From an uncultured Tateyamaria sp. (GTDB taxonomy: Bacteria; Pseudomonadota; Alphaproteobacteria; Rhodobacterales; Rhodobacteraceae): DNA of 64,000 nucleotides. Below the pieces are notes generated by a model. The model saw only the letters and a program-made list of their open reading frames with translations, ran no database searches and had not been told where the DNA came from. Positions within the stretch are counted from its first letter, which is position 1. Every line of letters begins with the position of its first letter. Both the position numbers and the translations under genes were made by a program. Location: positions 1,240,001 through 1,304,000 of the forward strand of contig NZ_CANNDN010000001.1 in NCBI RefSeq assembly GCF_947503465.1, read 5' to 3'. Positions 44,631 through 53,293 of this stretch are shown here, one piece after another.

Positions 44631-45374
44631 GTGGTGCAGCTGTTCCTCATAGGCATCGGCACCGGCAACCCCGAGCATCTGACCGGCGAGGCCCGCCGCG
44701 TGATGGCGGAGGCCGATCTGTTCCTTGTGCCGCACAAGGGGGCGGGCAAGTCCGATCTGGCCGACCTGCGCACGCAGATCATTGCAGAGGTGCGCGGCGA
44801 TGCGCCCGTCGCGCTGTTCGACATGCCCGTACGGGATGAGAGCCTGCCCTATATCGCGCGGGTCGACGCCTGGCATGACGAGATTGCGCGCCGCTGGATC
44901 GATGCCATCGCGCAGCATCCCGCAGCGCGAACGGTGGCGTTGCTGGTGTGGGGCGATCCGTCGCTCTATGACAGCACCTTGCGCATCGCGGCGCGGCTGG
45001 ACCCGCAGCCAAGGGTGCGTGTCGTGGCTGGCATCACGTCCGTGCAGGCCCTGACGGCGGCCCATGCCATTCCGCTGAATACGCTGAACGCGCCTGTCAC
45101 CCTCTCGACCGGGCGGCGGCTGCGCGATCAGGGCTGGCCCGAGGGATGCGAGACGCTGGTGGTGATGCTGGATGGCGATTGCACCTTTCGGTCCCTGGAC
45201 GGCGATGCGTTCGACATCTGGTGGGGCGCCTATCTGGGCATGCCCGAGCAGATCCTGGACCATGGGCGGCTGTCGGAGGTGGCGGACCGCATCGTTCAGA
45301 CCCGTGCGCGCGCCCGTGCGGCCCATGGCTGGATCATGGACACCTATTTGCTGCGCCGTTTGCCTGAAAATTAG
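44631..45374 (+). CDS. cobF: Precorrin-6A synthase (deacetylating)
   Basis: 247-residue CobF, the methylase adding the C1 methyl group with loss of acetate; it is specific to the aerobic pathway. Typical blocks are FLIGIGTGNPEHLTGEA, FLVPHKGAGKSDL, LVWGDPSLYDSTLRI and VVMLDGDCTF. A GTG start at 44631 is used, with GAGG 6 nt upstream; a second GTG follows immediately. It is the last gene of the plus arm, about 100 bp before ureD. Confidence 0.95.
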   Translation: MVQLFLIGIGTGNPEHLTGEARRVMAEADLFLVPHKGAGKSDLADLRTQIIAEVRGDAPVALFDMPVRDESLPYIARVDAWHDEIARRWIDAIAQHPAARTVALLVWGDPSLYDSTLRIAARLDPQPRVRVVAGITSVQALTAAHAIPLNTLNAPVTLSTGRRLRDQGWPEGCETLVVMLDGDCTFRSLDGDAFDIWWGAYLGMPEQILDHGRLSEVADRIVQTRARARAAHGWIMDTYLLRRLPEN

Positions 45375-45472
45375 GCAGCTGGCGGACGAATTCCGGGGCA
45401 AGGTCCGAAGGGGCTGGTCGGACGTGCGGGAGAGTGGTCTTATCACCACAGCCCAAGCTGCCCAGGCCCTCA

Positions 45473-46309
45473 ATGAATGCCCAAAGCCCACTGAAGACAC
45501 CGACAGCCGCACGGACCCAACCGCGCGCGATCGGGTCCGTGCGGGTGTCGACCAAGACGGTCGGCGGACACACCGCCATTGATGGTCTGTATCAGCAGGG
45601 CGCGGCGAAGGCCGTGTTTCCCCGTGCGGCCCGTGGTCTGACAGCGGTATTGCTGAACACCTCCGGTGGGGTGACGGGCGGCGACCGGTTCGACTACGGT
45701 GCGACGGCGGGGCCGGGCACCCACCTGACCCTGACCACGCAAGCCTGCGAACGGGCCTACCGCGCGCAGCCGGGCGAGGTCGGGCGGGTCGACACCCGCC
45801 TTGCGGTTCAGGACCACGCGACCCTGTGGTGGCTGCCGCAGGAAACCCTGATCTTTGATGGCTGCGCGATGACACGCCATCTGTCCTGCGACCTGGCCCC
45901 GACCGCCCGCGCGCTGATTGTCGAGCCGATGTGCCTGGGCCGCATCGCCATGGGCGAGGATCATGTGCAGGGGCACTTTGCGGACCGGATCAGCATCACG
46001 CGGGCGGGTGCGCCCCTGGTCATGGATGCCTGGACCCTGAGCGGCGGCATGACCGCCCGGATGGCTGGCGCGGCCGTTGGCGGCGGGGCCACCGCCATGG
46101 TCAGCCTGACCTATGTCGCGCCGGATGCCGCGGCCCATCTGAAGACGATCCGCGCCCTTCTGCCCGACACCGGCGGCGCCAGCCTTCTGACCGAAAACAC
46201 CCTTGTTCTGCGCAGCCTCGCCCCGTCGGGCTACCATCTGCGCACGGCGCTGTTGCCCATTCTGGACCACCTGACCGGTGGTCACCTGCCCCTCTGCTGG
46301 AGACTGTGA
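45473..46309 (+). CDS. ureD: Urease accessory protein UreD
   Basis: 278-residue UreD (UreH), the scaffold that binds apo-urease and recruits UreF and UreG for nickel insertion. Recognisable blocks are VFPRAARGLTAVLLNTSGGVTGGDRF (read in pieces around 55-80), TLTTQACERAYRA and WWLPQETLIFDGC. The ATG at 45473 is chosen by family length; AGG precedes it at 7 nt and an upstream GTG is possible. It opens the urease operon. Confidence 0.93.
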   Translation: MNAQSPLKTPTAARTQPRAIGSVRVSTKTVGGHTAIDGLYQQGAAKAVFPRAARGLTAVLLNTSGGVTGGDRFDYGATAGPGTHLTLTTQACERAYRAQPGEVGRVDTRLAVQDHATLWWLPQETLIFDGCAMTRHLSCDLAPTARALIVEPMCLGRIAMGEDHVQGHFADRISITRAGAPLVMDAWTLSGGMTARMAGAAVGGGATAMVSLTYVAPDAAAHLKTIRALLPDTGGASLLTENTLVLRSLAPSGYHLRTALLPILDHLTGGHLPLCWRL

Positions 46310-46312
46310 CCC

Positions 46313-46615
46313 ATGCAACTTACCCCCCGTGAAAAGGACAAGCTGCTGATTTCCATGGCCGCCGAAGTGGCGCGCAAGCGGCTGGCGCGCGGCGTCAAGC
46401 TGAACCATCCCGAAGCCATCGCGCTGATCACCGATGCGGTGGTCGAAGGCGCGCGGGACGGCCGCAGCGTGGCCGACATGATGGAGGCGGGCGCACAGGT
46501 CATCACCCGCGACCAGTGCATGGAGGGCGTGCCCGAGATGATCCATGACGTGCAGGTCGAGGCGACCTTTCCCGATGGCACCAAGCTGGTGACGGTGCAC
46601 AATCCGATCCGGTGA
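46313..46615 (+). CDS. ureA: Urease subunit gamma
   Basis: 100-residue urease gamma chain. It matches the family from [20 protein letters not shown] to VTVHNPIR, including [20 protein letters not shown] (18 residues around 31-50) and [17 protein letters not shown]. It is a structural subunit of the nickel urease. GGAG precedes the ATG. A TTTTTGGAACAATGAAG motif lies between it and ureB. Confidence 0.98.
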   Translation: MQLTPREKDKLLISMAAEVARKRLARGVKLNHPEAIALITDAVVEGARDGRSVADMMEAGAQVITRDQCMEGVPEMIHDVQVEATFPDGTKLVTVHNPIR

Positions 46616-46621
46616 GCCATG

Positions 46622-46643
46622 CATATTTTTGGAACAATGAAGA
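46622..46643 (+). repeat. TATTTTTGGAACAATGAAG intergenic motif
   Basis: CATATTTTTGGAACAATGAA lies in the 41-bp ureA-ureB gap and is almost the same as 17443-17464. The same strand orientation relative to the downstream gene is kept in both places. The AGAGGAG that follows serves as the ureB ribosome site. Confidence 0.55.
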
Positions 46644-46656
46644 GGAGTGTCGCGCA

Positions 46657-46962
46657 ATGATCCCTGGTGAAGTGATCCCCGCGGCGGGCGATATCGAACT
46701 CAACACGGGCGCGCGCGCCATCACGCTGCATGTGGCCAATACCGGCGACAGGCCCGTGCAGGTGGGCAGCCATTATCATTTCGGCGAGGCCAACGGCGCG
46801 CTGGACTTTGACCGGGACGCCGCGCGCGGCATGCGACTGGACATCGCCGCAGGCACCGCCGTGCGGTTCGAGCCCGGCCAGTCGCGGGATGTTCAGTTGA
46901 TCCCCATCGGCGGCGCGCGCAAGGTGTACGGGTTCAACAGCCAGGTGATGGGCGACCTTTGA
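46657..46962 (+). CDS. ureB: Urease subunit beta
   Basis: 101-residue urease beta chain starting [16 protein letters not shown] and including [18 protein letters not shown] and [17 protein letters not shown]. The ATG at 46657 gives the canonical MIPGE start with AGAGGAG upstream; the frame is open 15 codons further into the intergenic motif. It is normally followed by ureC, but four unrelated genes intervene here. Confidence 0.97.
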   Translation: MIPGEVIPAAGDIELNTGARAITLHVANTGDRPVQVGSHYHFGEANGALDFDRDAARGMRLDIAAGTAVRFEPGQSRDVQLIPIGGARKVYGFNSQVMGDL

Positions 46963-46992
46963 GCAGGGCAACCCCAATGGAAGGATAGACCG

Positions 46993-47811
46993 ATGTGTGA
47001 TGTTTGCGTGATGAATACGGTGAAGGAGCGGATGCTGTCGCGGCGCGCGTTCTTCAAGACAGGCGCAGCGGCGGGTGCGGCCGCAACCCTGGGCGTGACG
47101 GCGGCCCCCCCTGCGATGGCGGCGGGCCACGGTGGCGTTGTCGACATGACCCATGTCTATGACGAGGCGTTCCCCACATATTTCGGGGCCCCCGGCATCA
47201 GCACCGAACAGCCGTTCAACTTTGCCGAACACGGGTTCAACCTGTTCAACCTGTCGGTGAATGAACACACCGGCACGCATATCGACGCGCCGCTGCACTT
47301 TTCCGCCGACGGGGCGTCGGTGGACGAGATCCCGGTCAGCAGCCTTGTTGTGCCCCTGTGCGTCGTGGACATCGCCGCGCGCGCGGAAGGGGACGCCGAC
47401 GCCCAGGTGACGCCGGACGACCTGACGGCATGGATGGCCGATCACGGCGACATCCCCGACGGGGCCTGTGTTGCCATGCATTCGGGCTGGGCGGGCAAGA
47501 CCGGCGGCGACGGCTATCGCAATGTCGGCTCTGACGGCAAGATGCATTTCCCGGGCTTCCATATCGAAGCCACGCGCATGCTGCTGGAGGAAACCGGCGC
47601 AGGTGCCATGGCCGTCGACACGTTGTCTCTGGATCATGGCCCGTCCGAGACCTTTGACACCCATTATGCCTGGTTGCCTGCGGGCCGCTACGGGATCGAG
47701 AACCTGGCCGGTCTGGGTCAGGTGCCCGCCGCCGGCGCCACGCTGGTTGTGGGCGCGCCCACCCATCGCGGCGGCACGGGTGGTCCCGCCCGCATCTTTG
47801 CGATGGTGTGA
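46993..47811 (+). CDS. Tat-exported cyclase family protein (kynurenine formamidase-like)
   Basis: 272-residue metal hydrolase of the cyclase/kynurenine formamidase superfamily. The N-terminus has a twin-arginine signal, SRRAFFKTG (R17, R18) followed by a hydrophobic Ala-rich stretch and AMAAG, so the enzyme is exported folded. The metal-binding motif HTGTHIDAPLHF is intact, and AVDTLSLDHGPS follows the family. The substrate is unknown; an amide or carbamate-like compound would suit a urease operon but this is a guess. The ATG has AAGGATAG upstream. Its stop overlaps the start of the AhpD-like gene. Confidence 0.9.
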   Translation: MCDVCVMNTVKERMLSRRAFFKTGAAAGAAATLGVTAAPPAMAAGHGGVVDMTHVYDEAFPTYFGAPGISTEQPFNFAEHGFNLFNLSVNEHTGTHIDAPLHFSADGASVDEIPVSSLVVPLCVVDIAARAEGDADAQVTPDDLTAWMADHGDIPDGACVAMHSGWAGKTGGDGYRNVGSDGKMHFPGFHIEATRMLLEETGAGAMAVDTLSLDHGPSETFDTHYAWLPAGRYGIENLAGLGQVPAAGATLVVGAPTHRGGTGGPARIFAMV

Positions 47812-48206
47812 TGGCGACCCTGCCGCTCATATCGGATCAGGAGGCCAGCGCCGAGGTGCTGGCCGTCTTCGACGACATCCGCGCCGTGCGGGGGACGGAT
47901 GACATCAACAACTTCTGGCGGGCTTTGGCGCATGATCCGGCACTGCTGGCGGCGACATGGGGGCGGTTGAAGGATGTGATGGGTCCGGGCCATCTGGATC
48001 CGCTGGTCAAGGAGATGCTCTATATCGCCGTGTCCGTGGCGAACGGATGCGAATATTGCATCCATTCCCACACCGCGGCGGCACGGGCCAAGGGGATGAG
48101 CGCGGCGCAATACGGTGAAGTGCTGAGCGTCATCGGCATGGCGATGCAGACAAACGGCCTGGTGACCGCGATGCAGGTGGAGGTGGATGATGCGTTTTTG
48201 GTATAG
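47811..48206 (+). CDS. AhpD/carboxymuconolactone decarboxylase-like protein
   Basis: 131-residue helical protein of the CMD/AhpD superfamily. The CxxC active site with trailing histidine is visible in NGCEYCIHSHTAAARAKG, typical of AhpD-like disulfide redox proteins. No signal peptide. It starts with ATG in a TGATG overlap with the cyclase gene (a GTG one codon earlier is possible), so the pair is coupled. Confidence 0.9.
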   Translation: MATLPLISDQEASAEVLAVFDDIRAVRGTDDINNFWRALAHDPALLAATWGRLKDVMGPGHLDPLVKEMLYIAVSVANGCEYCIHSHTAAARAKGMSAAQYGEVLSVIGMAMQTNGLVTAMQVEVDDAFLV

Positions 48207-48540
48207 TGCCGCGCTGGTTCTTCTCGGAGGCGCGGCTCAGGCCGCCTGCCCGGGACAGTCCCAGCTGGAAATGAACGAATGTGCCGCGGCCCGATACGCG
48301 CAGGCGGATGCACAGCTGAATGCGGTGTGGCCGGGGATCAAGGGCTATATGGACGGTCTGGGTGCCGGCGCGGCCCTGCTGGATGCACAGCGCAAGTGGC
48401 TGGCCTATCGCGACGCGACCTGCACGTCCGAGATCGCGCCCTTTGGCGGCGGCAGCATTCAGCCCTTGGTCTGGTACACGTGTCTTGAGCGTATGACACG
48501 GGTGCGGATGGCCGAATTGCAGGCCTTGACCACCCCCTAG
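48187..48540 (+). CDS. LprI-like (DUF1311) secreted protein
   Basis: 117-residue exported protein. A signal peptide MMRFWYSAALVLLGGAAQA is followed by a lysozyme-inhibitor LprI-type domain: CPGQSQLEMNECAAARYAQ, LLDAQRKWLAYRDATC and WYTCLERMTRVRM, with four or more cysteines for disulfides. These domains occur widely in Rhodobacteraceae and their role is usually unknown. It overlaps the AhpD-like gene by 20 bp. Confidence 0.88.
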   Translation: MMRFWYSAALVLLGGAAQAACPGQSQLEMNECAAARYAQADAQLNAVWPGIKGYMDGLGAGAALLDAQRKWLAYRDATCTSEIAPFGGGSIQPLVWYTCLERMTRVRMAELQALTTP

Positions 48541-48573
48541 TTCCTTCTGACCTCTCATACTTGGAGTCTTGTA

Positions 48574-48906
48574 ATGCCAAACCGCCGCAAACCATCTGCC
48601 CTGGACCCGTTCGGCATGGGCGCGAATGCCTGGAACCTGGCCTATCTGATGGCGGAAGCACAGGCCGTTATCGGGATGCGTCTGCTTGGAATGGCCGGCG
48701 TGTTTCCCGTCGGCCCCACCGAAAACAAGCGCATGGTGTCCGAGAAAGTGTCGGCCCTGACGGAAAGCCAGATCGCCATGTGGCGCGAGACCTTGACCCT
48801 GCAGCCCGTGAACACCGTGCTGGCGGCGGGCATTGCCCCTTTGCGTCGCAAGACCCGCGCCAATGCGCGCCGGTTGACCAAGCGCGCATTGACAACACGG
48901 ATCTGA
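48574..48906 (+). CDS. Small conserved-looking protein, phasin-like character
   Basis: 110-residue, helical protein (MPNRRKPSALDPFGMGANAW...). The segment AYLMAEAQAVIGMRLLGMAG followed by ENKRMVSEKVSALTESQ resembles short Rhodobacteraceae proteins often labelled antifreeze or phasin-like in databases; that label is not evidence of function. The C-terminus is very basic (PLRRKTRANARRLTKRAL). GGAG precedes the ATG. It lies 3 nt before ureC, so it is in the urease transcript. Confidence 0.75.
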   Translation: MPNRRKPSALDPFGMGANAWNLAYLMAEAQAVIGMRLLGMAGVFPVGPTENKRMVSEKVSALTESQIAMWRETLTLQPVNTVLAAGIAPLRRKTRANARRLTKRALTTRI

Positions 48907-48909
48907 CCC

Positions 48910-50670
48910 ATGCCCACATCCATCTCCCGCCGCGACTATGCCGCCATGTTCGGCCCCACTGTGGGCGACAAGGTGCGCCTTGCCGACACCGACCTGATCA
49001 TCGAGGTCGAGCGTGACCTGACCGCCGAAGGTGCGGGCCAGGCTTCGACCGGGGGCAGTGGCGACACCGCCCTGCTTTATGGTGAAGAGGTCAAGTTCGG
49101 TGGCGGCAAGGTCATCCGCGACGGGATGGGGCAATCGCAGGTCACGCGGGCCGACGGGGCCGTCGACACCGTCATCACCAACGCGCTGATCGTGGACTGG
49201 ACGGGCATCTACAAGGCCGATGTGGGCCTGAAGGACGGGCGCATCGCCGCCGTGGGCAAGGCGGGCAACCCCGACACGCAACCGGGCGTGAACATCATCA
49301 TCGGGCCGGGGACCGAGGCGATTGCGGGTGAGGGCAAGATCCTGACCGCGGGGGGCTTTGACAGCCACATCCACTTCATCTGCCCACAGCAGATCGAGGA
49401 TGCGCTGCATTCCGGCCTCACCACGATGCTGGGCGGCGGCACGGGGCCTGCGCACGGGACGCTGGCCACGACCGTAACGCCGGGGCCGTGGCATTTGGGC
49501 CGGATGCTGCAGGCCGCCGATGCCTTCCCGATGAACCTCGCCTTTGCGGGCAAGGGCAACGCGTCGCTGCCTGCGGCGCTCGAAGAACAGGTCAGGGCGG
49601 GCGCCTGCGCCATGAAACTGCACGAGGATTGGGGGACGACGCCCGCCGCCATCGACTGCTGCCTGTCCGTCGCCGACGACATGGATGTGCAGGTGATGAT
49701 CCACACCGACACGCTGAACGAGAGCGGGTTTGTCGAGAACACCGTGGCCGCCATGAAAGGCCGCACCATCCACGCCTTCCACACCGAAGGAGCAGGCGGC
49801 GGGCACGCGCCGGACATCATCAAGATCTGCGGGGAAGAGCATGTGCTCCCCTCCTCGACCAACCCCACGCGCCCCTTCACCGTGAATACGCTCGAAGAGC
49901 ATCTGGACATGCTCATGGTGTGTCACCACCTCGACAAGTCGATCCCCGAGGACGTCGCCTTTGCCGAAAGCCGCATCCGGCGCGAGACCATCGCGGCCGA
50001 GGATATCCTGCACGACATGGGCGCGTTTTCCATCATCGCGTCGGACAGCCAGGCCATGGGCCGCGTGGGCGAGGTGCTGATCCGCACCTGGCAGACGGCG
50101 GACAAGATGAAGAAACAGCGCGGGCCGCTGCCCGAGGAAACAGGCGACAACGACAACATGCGCGTGCGCCGCTACATCGCGAAATACACGATCAATCCGG
50201 CGATTGCGCACGGGATCAGCCACGAAATCGGGTCCATCGAAGTGGGCAAGCGCGCCGATCTGTGCCTGTGGAACACCGCCTTTTTCGGAGTAAAGCCGGA
50301 AATGGTGCTGCTGGGCGGCACCATTGCCTGCGCCCAGATGGGGGACCCGAACGCGTCGATCCCGACGCCGCAACCGGTCTATACACGGCCCATGTTCGGG
50401 GCCTATGGGCGGTCCGTCGAACGCTCTGCCGTGACCTTCGTGTCTGCGGCGGCACAGGCTGAGGGGATCGGAGCATCGCTGGGTCTGCACAAGGACACGG
50501 TGGCGGTGCAGAACACGCGGCAGATCGGCAAGAAGGACCTCAAGCTGAACGACGCCACACCGCATGTGGAGGTGCACCCAGAGACATATGAGGTGCGCGC
50601 GGATGGCGAGTTGCTGACCTGCCAGCCCGCAGAGGTGCTGCCGATGGCGCAGCGGTATTTCCTGTTTTGA
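48910..50670 (+). CDS. ureC: Urease subunit alpha
   Basis: 586-residue urease catalytic subunit hydrolysing urea to ammonia and carbamate. The nickel and active-site elements are complete: [12 protein letters not shown], the carbamylated lysine in [46 protein letters not shown], and the proton-shuttle region [14 protein letters not shown]. The C-terminus PMAQRYFLF is canonical. Unusually, about 17 residues ([17 protein letters not shown], near 39-55) are inserted before [11 protein letters not shown], making it longer than the usual 567-572. The insert is in frame and Gly/Ser/Ala-rich, probably a surface loop. Confidence 0.97.
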   Translation: MPTSISRRDYAAMFGPTVGDKVRLADTDLIIEVERDLTAEGAGQASTGGSGDTALLYGEEVKFGGGKVIRDGMGQSQVTRADGAVDTVITNALIVDWTGIYKADVGLKDGRIAAVGKAGNPDTQPGVNIIIGPGTEAIAGEGKILTAGGFDSHIHFICPQQIEDALHSGLTTMLGGGTGPAHGTLATTVTPGPWHLGRMLQAADAFPMNLAFAGKGNASLPAALEEQVRAGACAMKLHEDWGTTPAAIDCCLSVADDMDVQVMIHTDTLNESGFVENTVAAMKGRTIHAFHTEGAGGGHAPDIIKICGEEHVLPSSTNPTRPFTVNTLEEHLDMLMVCHHLDKSIPEDVAFAESRIRRETIAAEDILHDMGAFSIIASDSQAMGRVGEVLIRTWQTADKMKKQRGPLPEETGDNDNMRVRRYIAKYTINPAIAHGISHEIGSIEVGKRADLCLWNTAFFGVKPEMVLLGGTIACAQMGDPNASIPTPQPVYTRPMFGAYGRSVERSAVTFVSAAAQAEGIGASLGLHKDTVAVQNTRQIGKKDLKLNDATPHVEVHPETYEVRADGELLTCQPAEVLPMAQRYFLF

Positions 50671-50672
50671 GG

Positions 50673-51263
50673 ATGCGAAACATCCCCCTTTCTGCCGTCG
50701 CTTTGTGCGCCACCACCGCCGCAGCCCTTGCCTGCCCCACTGCCAGCGATCTTGCCACTGGCGTGCGCGTCTCAAATGCAGCGGGCGAAAGCGAAACCTT
50801 CACCCGCCTTGCTGACGGCAACACGGCCTCCCGCTTCCGCGATCCGGACGGGTTCGAGAGCGAGGCGGTGCTGATCAACGGTCTTTTCATGGTCACCGCC
50901 TACGATATTCAGAACGGACGCCCCGACCTCGATACGCTCATCCAGTACGTCTATGACCCCACTGCGGTGCCACTGCCCGAACCCAAGGCAAATTTCACCT
51001 GGTCGGACACGGTGGTCTACGTCGAAAACAACCGTGGGCAGCGCGAACAGCACACCTACGACTTCGGCGCCCGGACAACCATCCGCTACGGTTCTTGCCA
51101 ATATGCCATGATTCCCGTGACCGGGCGGTTCGGCACCGCGCCAAGCGACCAAGAGACATATCACTACCTGTCCGATCTCGGCCTGTCATACCTGGTCGAA
51201 TCCGGCACCGGCGCCGACAAGCTAAGCTATGCCTACACGCGGATCGAAGCCATCACGGACTGA
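50673..51263 (+). CDS. Periplasmic protein of unknown function in the urease operon
   Basis: 196-residue protein with a signal peptide (MRNIPLSAVALCATTAAALA, then CPTASD). The mature part is beta-rich and has paired cysteines, first at the N-terminus and later in RYGSCQYAM, possibly a disulfide. I recognise no family. The ATG at 50673 begins two bases after the ureC stop; a TTG overlapping that stop is an alternative. It is co-directional and probably co-transcribed. Confidence 0.78.
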   Translation: MRNIPLSAVALCATTAAALACPTASDLATGVRVSNAAGESETFTRLADGNTASRFRDPDGFESEAVLINGLFMVTAYDIQNGRPDLDTLIQYVYDPTAVPLPEPKANFTWSDTVVYVENNRGQREQHTYDFGARTTIRYGSCQYAMIPVTGRFGTAPSDQETYHYLSDLGLSYLVESGTGADKLSYAYTRIEAITD

Positions 51264-51367
51264 GCGTTCACATGCAGACCACACCACACACTCACCCCCG
51301 CACCGCCATGCACCACCCGAAACCCGGCTATGCGCGGCGGCCCCTAGCAGGCCCCGCACCGCACGCC

Positions 51368-51397
51368 CACCTGTTCAAAGGAGCAACAAAACAGGTG
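51368..51397 (+). promoter_or_regulatory. RNA hairpin before a small gene
   Basis: CACCTGTT (51368-51375) pairs exactly with AACAGGTG (51390-51397) across a 14-nt loop that contains AAAGGAG. The 3' arm includes the AGGTG just upstream of the ATG at 51402, so the hairpin would mask that ribosome site. Confidence 0.4.
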
Positions 51398-51401
51398 TCC
51401 C

Positions 51402-51572
51402 ATGACCCTTTCGCAGCGGCTCGCCGCTTTCCTCACCGCGATCAGCGCACCCCACGGTGCGATGGCACAGACCCAGGCCATCTACGCCCTGACGGACGCA
51501 GAACTGAAAGCGCGGGGCCTCAAGCACCGCGACGCCGCGTGGCACCTGATTGCCAACGGGGACTGGTCCTAG
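51402..51572 (+). CDS. Small DUF1127-like protein
   Basis: 56-residue protein (MTLSQRLAAFLTAIS... ending HLIANGDWS), short enough to be missed by length cut-offs. The C-terminal part LTDAELKARGLKHRDAAWHL resembles the DUF1127/YjiS domain, a very short basic helical motif frequent in alphaproteobacteria and linked in some species to RNA binding or stress. Codon use is normal. AGGTG lies 6 nt upstream of the ATG, within the arm of a hairpin. It lies between the periplasmic protein and ureE genes. Confidence 0.6.
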   Translation: MTLSQRLAAFLTAISAPHGAMAQTQAIYALTDAELKARGLKHRDAAWHLIANGDWS

Positions 51573-51588
51573 GCGCGGGGGTCGCCCC

Positions 51589-52044
51589 ATGCTGACCGCC
51601 CAAAACTACCACAGTCACACTCACGGTCAGGTCAGCGATCATGTATCGCTGACCTACGAGGACCGGTTCCTGCGCCGCAAGGTGCTGACGCTCGCCTCCG
51701 GCGCGCAACTGCTCGTGGACCTGCCGCAGACAACATCGCTCGATCAAGGCGGTGCCCTGATCACCACGGACAAGACCGAAATCCGCATCGACGCCGCGCC
51801 CGAGCCATTGCTCGAAGTCACCGGCGACGCGCTGCACCGCATCGCCTGGCATATCGGCAACCGCCACACGCCCTGCCAGATCGAGGCCAACCGCCTGCTG
51901 ATCCAGCGCGATCACGTGATGGCCGACATGCTGGCCAGGATCGGGGCAACGACGCGCGAGGTGGTGGAGCCTTTCACCCCCGAAGGCGGTGCTTACGGCC
52001 ATGGCCGCACCCACGGCCACGACCACTCTCGCAGCCACACATGA
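51589..52044 (+). CDS. ureE: Urease accessory protein UreE
   Basis: 151-residue nickel metallochaperone. The peptide-binding domain is followed by the metal domain with AWHIGNRHTPCQIE (the conserved H of GNRH near 89) and LIQRDHVMADMLARIGA. The C-terminus is His-rich ([16 protein letters not shown]), giving extra nickel-binding capacity. It starts 16 nt after the small gene and overlaps ureF by four bases. Confidence 0.95.
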   Translation: MLTAQNYHSHTHGQVSDHVSLTYEDRFLRRKVLTLASGAQLLVDLPQTTSLDQGGALITTDKTEIRIDAAPEPLLEVTGDALHRIAWHIGNRHTPCQIEANRLLIQRDHVMADMLARIGATTREVVEPFTPEGGAYGHGRTHGHDHSRSHT

Positions 52045-52670
52045 CCGCCTCGCTGACCCTCATGCAATGGCTCTCCCCCGCCTTTCCGGTTGGGGCCTTC
52101 GCCTATTCGCACGGGTTGGAACAGGTGATCGCCGACGGCACGGTGCAGGATGCGCGCAGCCTGCAAGACTACCTTGAAGCCCTTGTGACACAGGGGTCAG
52201 GCCGCGCCGACGCGATCCTGCTGGCCGCGGCATATGCGACCGACGATTTGGGCCATGTCGATGCCACCGCCCGCGCCTTTGCCGCCAGCGCAGAGCGGCT
52301 CAGGGAAACCGACCTGCAAGGGGCGGCCTTCTGCAACACGGCCCGTGCCGTCTGGGGGCTGGACCTGCACGGCCTCACCTATCCCGTTGCCGTCGGGGCG
52401 GCGGCCCGCGCCATGGACATCCCGCTTGGCAACACGCTCCCGCTCTACCTGCATGCCTTTGCATCCAACCTCGTCTCGGTCGCGCAACGCGCCCTGCCGC
52501 TTGGTCAAACGGACGGTCAGACGGTCCTCGCCGCGCTCGCCCCCGCCATTGCAGACACCGCAGGCGCGGCACAAACCACCCCGCTCGACGCGCTCACCTC
52601 TACCAGCTTTGCCGCCGACATCGCGGCCATGCGCCACGAAACCCTGCAACCAAGGATCTTTCGCACATGA
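52041..52670 (+). CDS. ureF: Urease accessory protein UreF
   Basis: 209-residue all-helical UreF that acts with UreD as a GTPase-gating component of urease maturation. The opening [22 protein letters not shown] is highly diagnostic, and [21 protein letters not shown] is typical. The ATGA overlap with ureE fixes the start and it overlaps ureG in the same way. Confidence 0.96.
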   Translation: MTASLTLMQWLSPAFPVGAFAYSHGLEQVIADGTVQDARSLQDYLEALVTQGSGRADAILLAAAYATDDLGHVDATARAFAASAERLRETDLQGAAFCNTARAVWGLDLHGLTYPVAVGAAARAMDIPLGNTLPLYLHAFASNLVSVAQRALPLGQTDGQTVLAALAPAIADTAGAAQTTPLDALTSTSFAADIAAMRHETLQPRIFRT

Positions 52671-53293
52671 CCCAACTCAACGGCCCCCTCCGCATCGGCA
52701 TCGGCGGTCCCGTGGGGGCAGGCAAGACCACGCTTACCGCCGCCCTCGCAACCGCCTTGAAAGACCAGCATTCCATCGGCGTGATCACCAATGACATCTA
52801 CACGCAAGAGGATGCCGAGGAATTGATGCGCCGCCAGATCCTGCCGCAAAACCGGATCATCGGGGTCGAAACCGGCGGCTGCCCGCATACCGCCATCCGC
52901 GAGGATGCGTCGATCAACCTGGCCGCCGTGGCCGAGATGCGGGCGCGCCACCCCGAGGTCGAGGCGATCCTGATTGAATCGGGGGGCGACAACCTGTCAG
53001 CCACCTTCTCGCCGGAACTGGCCGACATCACCCTGTACGTGATCGACACCGCTGCGGGCGAGGAAATTCCCCGCAAGGGCGGGCCGGCCATCACCAAATC
53101 CGATCTGCTGATCATCAACAAGACCGACCTCGCCCCCCATGTGGGCGCGTCATTGGACGTGATGGAACGGGATGCGAAAAAGATGCGCGGGATGCGCCCC
53201 TTTGTCTTTGCCGCGCTGCGCCATGGCACCGGCGTCGACGACATCATCGGGCACATCCGCGCCCTGTCCGGGCTGGGCCTGACACCCGCCTGA
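52667..53293 (+). CDS. ureG: Urease accessory GTPase UreG
   Basis: 208-residue SIMIBI-class GTPase that delivers nickel to urease. The P-loop is [13 protein letters not shown] at 11-23, the metal motif is [11 protein letters not shown] (CPH), and the specificity motif is [26 protein letters not shown] is the family signature. It is the last gene of the urease operon. Confidence 0.98.
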   Translation: MTQLNGPLRIGIGGPVGAGKTTLTAALATALKDQHSIGVITNDIYTQEDAEELMRRQILPQNRIIGVETGGCPHTAIREDASINLAAVAEMRARHPEVEAILIESGGDNLSATFSPELADITLYVIDTAAGEEIPRKGGPAITKSDLLIINKTDLAPHVGASLDVMERDAKKMRGMRPFVFAALRHGTGVDDIIGHIRALSGLGLTPA

